Positions 55,838 to 64,000 of a stretch of 64,000 bases of DNA are shown piece after piece. The stretch is taken from contig OY482852.1 in NCBI GenBank assembly GCA_960531495.1, positions 30,839,314 through 30,903,313 on the forward strand, written 5' to 3'. Both the position numbers and the translations under genes were made by a program. The notes beneath the pieces were generated by a model. It did no database searches. It was not told the DNA's origin and saw only the letters and a program-made list of their open reading frames with translations. How positions within the stretch are numbered: the first letter of the stretch is position 1; every line of letters begins with the position of its first letter. The stretch comes from Zeus faber (taxonomy: Eukaryota; Chordata; Actinopteri; Zeiformes; Zeidae).

Positions 55838-56850
55838 GCACGATCTGGCCAAAAACCACGGACCCAGCCGACACATAGGGGTTCCGCCGTACACTCAGGG
55901 AGTAGGGCATGCTGCTAGGTCAGCATGACCAAGCCCTCCGGGACATCGCGGACCACCTTCGGACCATCCCGGGGGTTGTGAGTAGCCTGCAGATCCAGCT
56001 GGCTCCACCAGCTCCTCCGCCTCCACGACTCCCCCTCCACCCCCCACCGTGGCTCCCAGCTCCCTCCTCATTCCCCATGAGTCCCACGTCCCGGCTATGG
56101 CGCCCTACGACGGCACCTGCCTTGCGTTCCTGGTCCAGTGCGCAGTGGTGTTCAGACAACAGCCGTCGTCCTACTCTTCCGACGGCGCTCGCATCATCTA
56201 CCTCATTGCCTCCCTGAGAGGGGCGGCATTCCCCTGGGGTTCCGCAGTGTGGGATAGGCAAGGTCCAGAGAGCCGTTCCTACGAGCTCTTCACCCGCGAA
56301 ATGAGGAGGATCGTCGACCACCCGGTTCGGGGCAAGGAGGCCACAAAGAGCCAGGGTCCCCGCAGTATCGCTGCGCCCGTTGTCGAGTTCCGGACTCTAG
56401 CTGTGGAGAGCTGGAATGACGGAGCTCTTCAGGACATCTTCAAGTACGCCCTGAATGAGGACTTGCAGGACGAGTTGGCGCGGCGTGATAAGCCCGCCTG
56501 CACCAACTGGTGGACCTTGCAATCTGTCTGGACAACCGGCTACAGGAGCACCGGTGCAAGAGGGGGTGGGATCCCAGCCCGCGCCTTCAGCCTGGTCGGC
56601 CATTCCCTGGTCTCTGGCGCCGACCATTCCCGAATGCATCCGAAGTCTGCCAGGCCACCCCGATCCCGAGCCCATGCAGCTCGGCTGCTCAAGGATCTCC
56701 CCTGCCGCATGCAGACCAGCTCTTGTCTGTACTGCTGTCAGTCGGGAGACCTCCAGGCCACCTGTCCGATCCTGCCGGAAGGATCCGACTCCTCGGTGGA
56801 GGTACGTTCCAGGTACACCATTTCCAGTTCCCCCGTCCGCCCCTTTGCCT
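55838..56850 (+). pseudogene. Gypsy gag region
   Basis: After the LTR, a frame in the position of gag begins with ACG in place of ATG (ACGGACCCAGCCGACAC) and soon meets a stop. Later frames give TYLAFLVQ-like capsid strings (CLAFLVQCAVVFRQQPSSYS, RIIYLIASLRGAAF) and, at about 56725, a damaged zinc knuckle CLYCCQSGDLQATC in which the usual Gly and His are replaced. Gag would form the particle and bind RNA. Broken by several frameshifts. Confidence 0.7.
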
Positions 56851-56874
56851 GACACTCCGTTGGCTTCCCCCTAG

Positions 56875-58190
56875 AACCCCGACCTGTCGTCCGTCCCTGA
56901 GCAGTATCGGGACCTGGTCCAGGTCTTCAATATCAGGGTGCGCGGTCTCTACCGCCTCACCGCCCCTATGACTGCGTCACTGACCTGCTGCCAGGCGCCC
57001 CTCTCCCCTGCAGTCGACTGTACAACCTCTACCGGCCTGAGCGAGAAGCCATGGAGACTTACATCCACTGGGATAATCCGCCCCTCGTCGTCACCGCTGG
57101 GAGCGGGGGTTTTCTTCGCGACAAAGAAGGACAAGACCCTCCATCCCTGCATCGACTTCAGGGGGCTCCATGACATCACCGTAAAATATAAGTATTCCCC
57201 GCCTCTGACAGGACCTCCACAGTGCCTACCACCTGGTTCGCATTCGCGACAGGGACGAGTGGAAGACCACCTTTAACACCGTGCTCGGATATTTCGATTA
57301 CCTGGTCATGCCCTTAGACCTGTCCAATGCCCCAGCGGTCTTCCAGGCTCTAATCAACAATATCCTCCGGGACATGCTAAACCTGTTTATGTTTGTCTAC
57401 GTGGATGACATTTTGTTTTTTTCACAGTCCGCCAACGAACACGAGGGGCATGTACGCCTGGTCCTGCAGCGGCTCCTGGAGAACCAACTGTTCGTGAAAG
57501 CTGAGAACTGCGTCTTCCATGGTCCATCTGTGTCCTTTCTAGGGTTCATCATTGGCCAAGGGAAGATGGAGATGGACCCGGAGAAGGTGGTTGCAGTGGC
57601 AGAGTGGCCAACCCCAAATTGCAGGAGACAACTCCAACCCTTCCTCTACCGGCATTTCATCCGGAACTTCAGCCGCATCCCCGCTCCCCTCTCGGCTCTC
57701 GCCTCCAGCGCAGTACCATTTAAGTGGACTCCCGCGGTCGAGGCCGCCTTCCACAAGCTCAAGAGCCGCTTCACATCGGCCCCGGTTCTGGCCCAGCCCG
57801 ACGCCAACCTCCAATTCGTGGTGGAGTTGGACGCTTCGGACACGGCGGTAGGAGCTGTGCTGTCCCAGCGCTCCCCAACTGATGGTAAGCTCCACCCCTG
57901 TGCGTTTCTCTCCCGTAGGCTCACCCCACCCGAAAGAAACTATAACTTGGGCAACCAGGAGCTCCTGGCGCTCAAACTGGCACTGTAGGAGTGGCGCAAC
58001 TGGCTCGAGGGAGCTAACCACCCCTTCGTTGTCGGGACAGACCACAAGAACCTGGCCTACATCCAGACAGTGAAGCAGCTCAACTCCCGACAGGCCAGTT
58101 GGGCGCTATTCTTCTTCAACTTTTCTCTCTCATACCGCCCAGGCGTCAGGAACACTAAACCCCGATGCCCTGTCCTGCGTGTTCGTGGCT
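56875..58190 (+). pseudogene. Gypsy reverse transcriptase and RNase H
   Basis: Frames 56938-57276 and 57281-57988 together give [55 protein letters not shown] and the catalytic [11 protein letters not shown] (about 57401-57409), then [20 protein letters not shown]. RNase H follows ([36 protein letters not shown]), with a TAG at 57986-57988 and continuation [21 protein letters not shown] short deletion near 57220-57270 removes the segment with the first RT Asp. Not functional. Confidence 0.88.
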
Positions 58191-59250
58191 AAGGAGAACG
58201 CTGTAGACTCGGACCCCATTCTCCCTCCCACCTGTTTTGCCGCTACGCTCACTTGGGAGATCAAGTCACTGGTAACCCCAGCGCAGGAGCGTCAGCCCGA
58301 TCCAGGTACCGGACCCCCCAACCGTCTGTTTGTCCCCGACTCTGCTCGTTCCCAGGTCCTGCAGTGGGCTCACGCATCACGTCTCATCTGCCGACCCAGG
58401 GTCACCTGCACACTAGCCGCCATCCGACAGTGCTTCTGGTGGCCAACCCTGGTTCCTGATGCCCAGTCCTTTGTGTCCGCCTGCCCTACCTGCGCCTGGA
58501 GTAAGACCTCCACCCGACCATGCTCCGGTCTCCTCCACCCCCTACCCATCCTGTGCCGCCCTTGGTCCCGCATTGCCCAGGACTTCGTCACCGGACTCCC
58601 ACCTTCCGGCGACACGGCATCCCTGCAGACGTGGTCTCGGACAGAGGCCCACAGTTCATCTCTCAGGTCTGGTGTGCCTTCTGCTCGGCTCTGGGAGCGC
58701 AGGTCAGTCTATCTTCCGGCTTCCACCCACAAACCAACGGCCAGACTGAGCGGGCGAACCAGGAGGTGGAGGCCATGCTCCGCTGCCTCCAACCACTCCT
58801 CCTGGAGTGACCAGCTCCTGTGGGTCGAATACGCCTACAACACCCTGGTCAACGCGTCCACCGGCCTGTCCCCATTTCACTGTTCCCTTGGCAACCAACC
58901 CCCTCTGTTCCCTTCCCAGGAGACGGAGATCACGGTGCCCTCGGTTCAGGCCCACATCTGCCGCTGTCGGAGGAAATGGAACAAGGTTGGCTCTGCCCTG
59001 CTCCAGGCGTCTACCCGGTCCCAGCAGCAGGCGAATTGGCGCCGGGTTCCCACACCCGTGTACGACCCGGGCCAGAAAGTGTGGCTTTCTACAAAGGACT
59101 TGCCCCTTAAGGTGGACTCCCGGAAACTCACCCCCCGGTATGTTGGCCCCTTTGTTATAGAATCTATCAACAACCCCTGTGCCGTATGTCTCCGTCTCCC
59201 TCCCTCCATGTCCACCTCACCTTTCAGGTGTCTCTGCTCAAGCCTGTGAG
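58191..59250 (+). pseudogene. Gypsy integrase, catalytic core partly deleted
   Basis: The frame 58179-59249 begins with the zinc-binding region (ADLQWAHASR-type; CFWWPTLVPDAQSFVSACPT with CPTC) and [13 protein letters not shown], then another frame carries [16 protein letters not shown] (second Asp) and [19 protein letters not shown] (the Glu). The ~36 residues between, where the first Asp of the DDE triad sits in this family, are missing. The C-terminal part (YDPGQKVWLSTKDLPLKV) is in the first frame again. Confidence 0.85.
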
Positions 59251-59329
59251 TTAACTAACACGTCACTGTGGTCTCCAGTCCCCTCTCCCCTCCCACCCTG
59301 GCCCCACCACCCCTCGCACCGTCGATGAC

Positions 59330-59500
59330 CACCCCGCCTTCACGGTCTGGCGCCTGCTGGATGTGCGCCGCCAGGGGAGGGGCCTGCAATACCTCGTGGA
59401 CTGGGAGGGGTATGGTCCTGAGGAACTTTCCTGGGTTCCGCGGAAACACATCATGGACGCCTCCCTCATCCAGGACCTCAACAGGACTAATCCCCCCGGC
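59330..59500 (+). pseudogene. Gypsy C-terminal chromodomain
   Basis: [40 protein letters not shown], then [11 protein letters not shown]: a chromodomain with aromatic cage-type Trp residues, fused to integrase as in chromoviruses, where it can direct integration to marked chromatin. It is in a different frame from the integrase tail. Confidence 0.85.
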
Positions 59501-59540
59501 TCCAGGTGTCTGCCAGGTGGCATCCATAGAGGGGGGATCC

Positions 59541-60078
59541 AGTCAAGCCCACGGCCTCCCAGCTCCACTTTAGGCCACTCTCTCCTCATCTGCTGCTGCT
59601 CCTCCCTCTGGCCAATTCCACACACTTGGGACCTATTATCTTCATCATCTACCGCAGTATTTATTCTCCGGCTCCCCAGTCACTCATCGCCAGATCGTTA
59701 GCAAACCTACCTGAGTTTGTATCTCTCCTGGCTCCTTCCTAGTCCGTAAATCGTAGTCTGTTTATCCAACTGTCTTGTCTTCGTCCTAACCTGCCTGTCT
59801 TCTCTCCCCGTTCAAGTCTGTCCATCCTGCCCTGTCCAGCCTGGTTCTCCGTCTCTCCACGTGGAACCTCGATCCCTCCTTCCTAGCCGCCACCGTTCCT
59901 GTTCTGGCCTGCTCCATCTGGCCCGGTAGACCCGCCAGCTCGGACCCGTCCCATCCCGAGTAGACCCCTACATCAGGTCATCTCTACTGCACCTCCTAAT
60001 AAACCTCTTCCGTTTACCACAGTCTGACTACGGTCTCTGTGTTGTGCATTTGCGTCCCTCCTAGCCATGATCTTAACA
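59541..60078 (+). repeat. Gypsy 3' LTR
   Basis: Starts AGTCAAGCCCACGGCCTCCC right after the polypurine tract and ends CTAGCCATGATCTTAACA. Contains AATAAACC near 59998, a possible polyadenylation signal. Complete, unlike the 5' LTR. Confidence 0.8.
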
Positions 60079-60790
60079 CATGGAATACGCCAGCAGCACA
60101 TAGCTTTTCGCTGCCGCTGAGGCTTGGAAAGCGCATTGGTGAGACCGGTCCGAAAATCTGGTCGTCGCCAGGTCACTGCTGGAGCGAGGCGTTGGTCACT
60201 GCTCGCTGAACATGCCAGTTTTCACCCAGAATACCGACGGCAGGCATGGATCCAACTTAGTCTTTCACGTGATGTATGCGTAGGTGGAGACTGGAGCTTT
60301 CAGCTTCCTAGACTCAGCCGCTGCCCCAGACTGGTACGCCTTGATGGCAGGGAAACGTGGCCAGACAGGGTCGCGTCGGGCCATCTGGGTCAAGGCGAAG
60401 CTGCCTGCCATGTCATCGGGTGGAAGTGAGGCTTGCGCCGCAGGAATGGCGAGGTTTTTATACTCCCTCTCTATTATTGTGGAGAGCTCCCGGAGGAGGG
60501 CGGAGTTGTCCGACTCGGCCCGGCGTTAAAGAACACGCTTCTTTCAGGTAGTAGTGGTCCTTAGCAGGAAAATCGTCCTCCGAATCGGCCACAGCCGCAG
60601 AAGCATCCGCCCTGCAATGCTCGTCCACCAGAGGAAGGAGCTAAGGGGCACGCTGCTTGAGGGATGAGAGCTCGACCCGCGTGCTCCGGTCCGAGGCAGG
60701 ACTCACACAGGGAGTGCAGGTCGTAGCTCAGGATGTATCCTGTCTCACACACTGGACACACGCAAATCCTACTTCATGAAGTCATTTTTT
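60079..60790 (-). pseudogene. DIRS-like ORF1, N-terminal part
   Basis: A minus-strand frame at 60761-60561 has a zinc-ribbon-like start MCPVCETGYILSYDLHSLCE, then SCLGPEHAGRAL, matching the Cys pattern at the start of DIRS-type ORF1. Further fragments lie at 60520-60100. It ends at the gypsy LTR, beyond which the frame continues at 50824. Confidence 0.6.
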
Positions 60791-61775
60791 TCTTCTTTTG
60801 AATTTTGCTGCATGGCTGAAAAAAAAATGGGAGCCGATTGACGGTTGCACCCGCTATTTAGCAAGGTGCGTCCATAAGTGGGGCCCACAGCGGGTGGGCA
60901 TGGACTCAAATATTTCAGTGCTGCGAGTGTGTGCGAGGGATAAACACACTAGTAAAGCCTTAAAGGGCAGCGCTTATCCGAAATAGAACTGTAACTCTTT
61001 CTGCATCTCACTGAACCCCGAAAACTATAATCGGTCACAGAAGGCGTTTTCTTACCAAAGGAAGTTCTAAGAACCTTTGGAGAAACCGTCCCTTTCTCTT
61101 GTGAATGCACTGCACAATCCAGCATCAATCGAAATAGTTAAAACACCATTATTGAGGGACATTTAAACTAAACGACATAAGAGGAACATTCAGTCGTATC
61201 ACAATTTTGGCTGTATTAACACATGCATCACGTGAGTTAGAGCAATGACAAACCCTGGTTTACAGCCACACGCTGATGGCCCAGTGTGAAAAAGGAGGGG
61301 GCATTTAAGAGTGGCGACAGGGAAGAGAATAATGTGGAAAAAAACACGTCTGTTTATACAGTTACATAAATTTATATTAGTTCTTTGATATTAAGTCAAA
61401 TTCTGAAGGTATGGTAGTCTACAATGAATGAATTATATTTCATATTCAAAGCTATATTTCTTATTAGAACAAGATTGCATTATTTTTTAGACTATTCATT
61501 TGGTTAGGGTGAATTGTATATTTTTTTCAAACTAGGCAGGAAAAAAAAAAAATCTGACATGCTTGACAGGCAGCCAATTTTGTCAGGGTGCTCACGGATT
61601 GTGTCACACCACACAAGGTAAATACACCCATTCGTCGTTCATATTCGGGCCCGACGCTGAAAATTTGTCGGCCACGACAAAATTGGGTCAAAATGGAATG
61701 GGGAATGGGGATATTTGTGTAGTTTGATCCCGGCATTACGGAAACTCGGAAAACTAATACATACCCAACACATCT
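60791..61775. other. No gene seen; possibly leader of the DIRS-like element
   Basis: 60830-61090 may be the leader of the DIRS-like element. The rest is unassigned AT-rich DNA. Confidence 0.3.
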
Positions 61776-61835
61776 AAACTGGACCCTGTGTATTGCTGCC
61801 TGCAGATATATGTATTATTATTAGGGGTCCAGCCC
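61776..61835. repeat. Short dispersed repeat, copy 1
   Basis: CTGGACCCTGTGTATTGCTG and CCTGCAGATATATGTATTAT; nearly the same as 63835-63890. Confidence 0.55.
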
Positions 61836-61878
61836 CTAATTTTGTTATTGTTATTTTAAGATGAAGAATTCTCAGAAT

Positions 61879-62245
61879 TCTGAAGCCTAAAACTATCTGG
61901 AAAAGCAACTTTGGCATAACACACGAACACAGTTTTTGGCTTTTTTCGACCGTGCGGTCACAAAGACCTCTTGGTTGAAATGTCATCCAAATCAATCCAC
62001 ATACGGAGCATGTGTGAAAAACTACCAAATTATGAGCATTTTTAAAACCAACAAGCGAGTACCTCTTACACCAAAATATGTCCGACCGGGCTAAAACTAT
62101 CTGGAACACATACTTCGGCATAAGCTAGAGACACAGTTGAGGTGTCGTTTAAACCGCTATGTAACATCTCTCGTGGTCTCATGGATCTCGTGGTTTAAAT
62201 TTCATCCAAATCGATCCACATACGGAACAGATATTAGTGAAAAAC
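61879..62245. repeat. Two diverged tandem units (~212 bp)
   Basis: Each unit has AAAACTATCTGGAA, TTGGCATAA or TCGGCATAA, ACACAGTT, and ends TCATCCAAATCAATCCACAT or TTCATCCAAATCGATCCACA followed by ACGGA. The same word occurs reversed near 26815. Confidence 0.5.
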
Positions 62246-63834
62246 CGAATAACTTTGAGTCTAAATATTTAGTTGGTCTTGGTTAACTGACACGTCACAC
62301 GTCTTGTTCCAAAATCAACAAGATGAGATTTACAGTAAGACGCTTCATGATTTCATCATATTTTTTTCTATATATGTACGGATTCCAATTGAGATTCCAA
62401 TTGGACCTTGTCCATTGGGCAGCGTGGAATCGGTCACTCTGTATTCTTTAGAAGTTACCAAACTATCGATTGAAGTGTATATTTATATAGCTTCTTACCT
62501 GGTAGATGTCAGTATATCTGTTCGATTGATATTCACATTACTTTTCTGGATTAATGAAAAAAAGAATAGAAAATAATCCTTAAAATGTCGTCAGTGCATC
62601 CCTTGAAAACCCTGAAATGTCCGACTGAGTGATGCCTTCAAAATTTAGCGTGGCTTTGGAAAAATGGAAGCCGTGCAAAGGAAATTACTCACAGAAATAT
62701 CACAACATTTGTCGTATTTCATGAAAACCGAACTTACTGAAAACGTGTTCCAACTAAAAAACTGAACTCAACTTTACAAATAAATACGTAAATTACACTG
62801 CTTTCGTAAATCAACATAAACATGTCATAATTGACGTATAAGACACAACATCTACTGTCAAAGAAACTCCGGATGTACTTCAATGCAGCAAGGTGAGTTA
62901 TAACAATGACAAAATAAAATACTTTTTTTGGTAATAAACGTATGTATAAATTGTATAAATATTGTCCTATAACTACACTTAACAAACTGGGATTTTGACA
63001 AATTATTCCAAAATAATTCTAATTGAAAATTAATGTTAAAGTTACATAAATGTTATCTGCATTACAATATAGACAAGTAATCTATTAAACTGAATTTTAC
63101 AATTGTACATTACTAACATAAAAGGCACAATAAAGAAGTAATTACAAATAACATGTATTTATATGTTTTAAAAATTAAATTGTATTATTTATTGTTATTG
63201 TTATGGTAAGTAATTACAAAAGACATTTTTGATCTTACAGATGCCAAAAAAGCCAAAACAATAAAGAAGCCATTGTCCAAAAATCCAGTCATCAACGTCA
63301 GTAACGTGATCTTTATAAATACTGTGATATTTGTTTCCTTATTTTGTCCAGCTGTTTTGGACAACTGTTTAATAAACAATTATCTGACTTGTTTTGTTAT
63401 TTGTTGTACTAATTTACAAATGTATCTTTTTTTCAATTACAAACAATATCAAAACTACAAACTAAGCAATTTGGAACAATTATTTATGAATGACCTTTCA
63501 TATACATCTATGTCAAAATCCTAAATTAAAATCTTGACAGCTTGTTGAACTGGAACTGTTTCATACGTAATTCCACAAACGTTCATGAAATTACATGGAT
63601 GTAACTACATTATGTTTACATATCCAGGTCAGTCTGAAGGTCAGTTACCAAATTCTAAAACAATAAATAATAACATAACAACATACAACAAAAACAGCAA
63701 ATAAACAATGAAATTCCACGTATGTAACTTCACGATGTAACTCCATGATGTTTGATATTTATACGTCAGGTAAATTGTGATGCATTGCACAAAATTATCA
63801 AGAAAACTTTAATACTTACCTAAAACAAATATGC
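62246..63834. other. AT-rich unassigned stretch
   Basis: Many short frames, none with a recognisable domain. One exon-like piece near 63240-63300 is discussed under rejected items. Confidence 0.35.
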
Positions 63835-63895
63835 TGGACCCTGTGTATAGCTGCCTGCAGCTATATTTATTATTATTATTATTATTATTATTTTA
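63835..63895. repeat. Short dispersed repeat, copy 2, with (ATT)n
   Basis: CTGGACCCTGTGTATAGCTG and CCTGCAGCTATATTTATTAT followed by about nine ATT units. Confidence 0.55.
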
Positions 63896-64000
63896 CATGA
63901 AAGATAAATTGAATTAAATTTAACAAAAATGGTGATTTGAACGAGTTTCACTTTGGATTGCTTTCGTCCAGCTTGTGGTAGGCATTAATAGCGATGTCCA

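Larger units (their letters stand above)
50825..60078 (+). mobile_element. Ty3/gypsy chromovirus-type LTR retrotransposon, inactive
   Basis: 5' LTR 50825-51152 plus 55785-55837 (split by later insertions), internal 55838-59540, 3' LTR 59541-60078. The LTRs share long strings (CTATTATCTTCATCATCTAC, CCTACCTGAGT, TCCCTCCTAGCC). A polypurine tract AGAGGGGGGATCC abuts the 3' LTR. Gag, RT, RNase H, integrase and a C-terminal chromodomain occur in the standard order, but in many frames. It sits inside the DIRS-like ORF1. Confidence 0.85.
49010..60790 (-). mobile_element. DIRS-like retrotransposon split by a gypsy insertion
   Basis: Three minus-strand pieces share family features: ORF1 N-terminal part (60790-60079), ORF1 C-terminal part (50824-50140) and reverse transcriptase/RNase H part (50010-49010). 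Between the first two lies a complete Ty3/gypsy insertion (50825-60078). The reading frame resumes across it after removing the element and a short target duplication (ATG shared at both edges). No tyrosine recombinase was seen; it may lie in or beyond the assembly gap. Confidence 0.7.

Noticed and set aside
63240..63301. Exon-like piece after GATCTTACAG encoding a Lys-rich string
   Set aside because: Good acceptor but short, low complexity and no supporting neighbour exon in the window.

Overview
The window reads as nuclear DNA of a teleost fish. The coding sequence is split into short exons with GT/AG borders. The interspersed repeats are typical fish types: Tc1-like transposons, Rex1/Babar and L2 LINEs, DIRS-like and chromodomain Ty3/gypsy retroelements, tRNA-headed SINEs and hAT remnants. 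Microsatellites are long and numerous. The species cannot be named from the sequence. One 200-bp assembly gap lies at 48778-48977.

Two host genes can be modelled, and they converge. (1) On the + strand, the 3' part of a PHF20/PHF20L1-type chromatin reader: seven exons between 20748 and 30092, containing a complete PHD finger and the conserved C-terminal tail. A 153-bp exon-like block at 9080-9232 may be an upstream exon. (2) On the - strand, a complete eight-exon ZP3-like egg-coat gene from ATG at 42771 to the stop at 35709. All eight splice junctions keep frame and predict 868 residues, of which the last 479 form a hydrophilic, Ser/Thr/Asn-rich tail encoded by one final exon. An array of eight 67-bp repeats (41789-42324) lies exactly across the exon 1/intron 1 border, so the donor splice site and a latent acceptor are both copied eight times. 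This is the most unusual feature of the window.

Layout. 1-9 kb: an hAT transposase remnant, hairpin MITEs, a SINE, Tc1 fragments. 9.6-13.3 kb: a 2.85-kb LTR-flanked element without recognisable coding capacity, inserted in the TG tract of a dispersed GC-rich repeat. 15-19 kb: a nest of repeats holding an almost full-length but broken Tc1 element. 20.7-30.1 kb: the phf20-like exons, with L2, Tc1/L1 and hAT-like debris in the introns. 31-35 kb: dispersed repeats, a decayed tandem array and an L2 3' end. 35.7-42.8 kb: the ZP3-like gene. 43.3-46.3 kb: a large inverted repeat around a GC-rich VNTR. 46.3-48.7 kb: two Rex1 LINE fragments facing each other. 49-60.8 kb: a DIRS-like element split by a Ty3/gypsy chromovirus, whose 5' LTR is split by SINE plus L2 sequence, which is in turn split by a Tc1 transposon, giving four nested levels. 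61-64 kb: AT-rich DNA with two small dispersed repeats and no gene I can support.

The two host genes are unrelated in function (nuclear chromatin reading; egg envelope). None of the mobile elements appears able to move unaided: every coding copy has stops, frameshifts or deletions.
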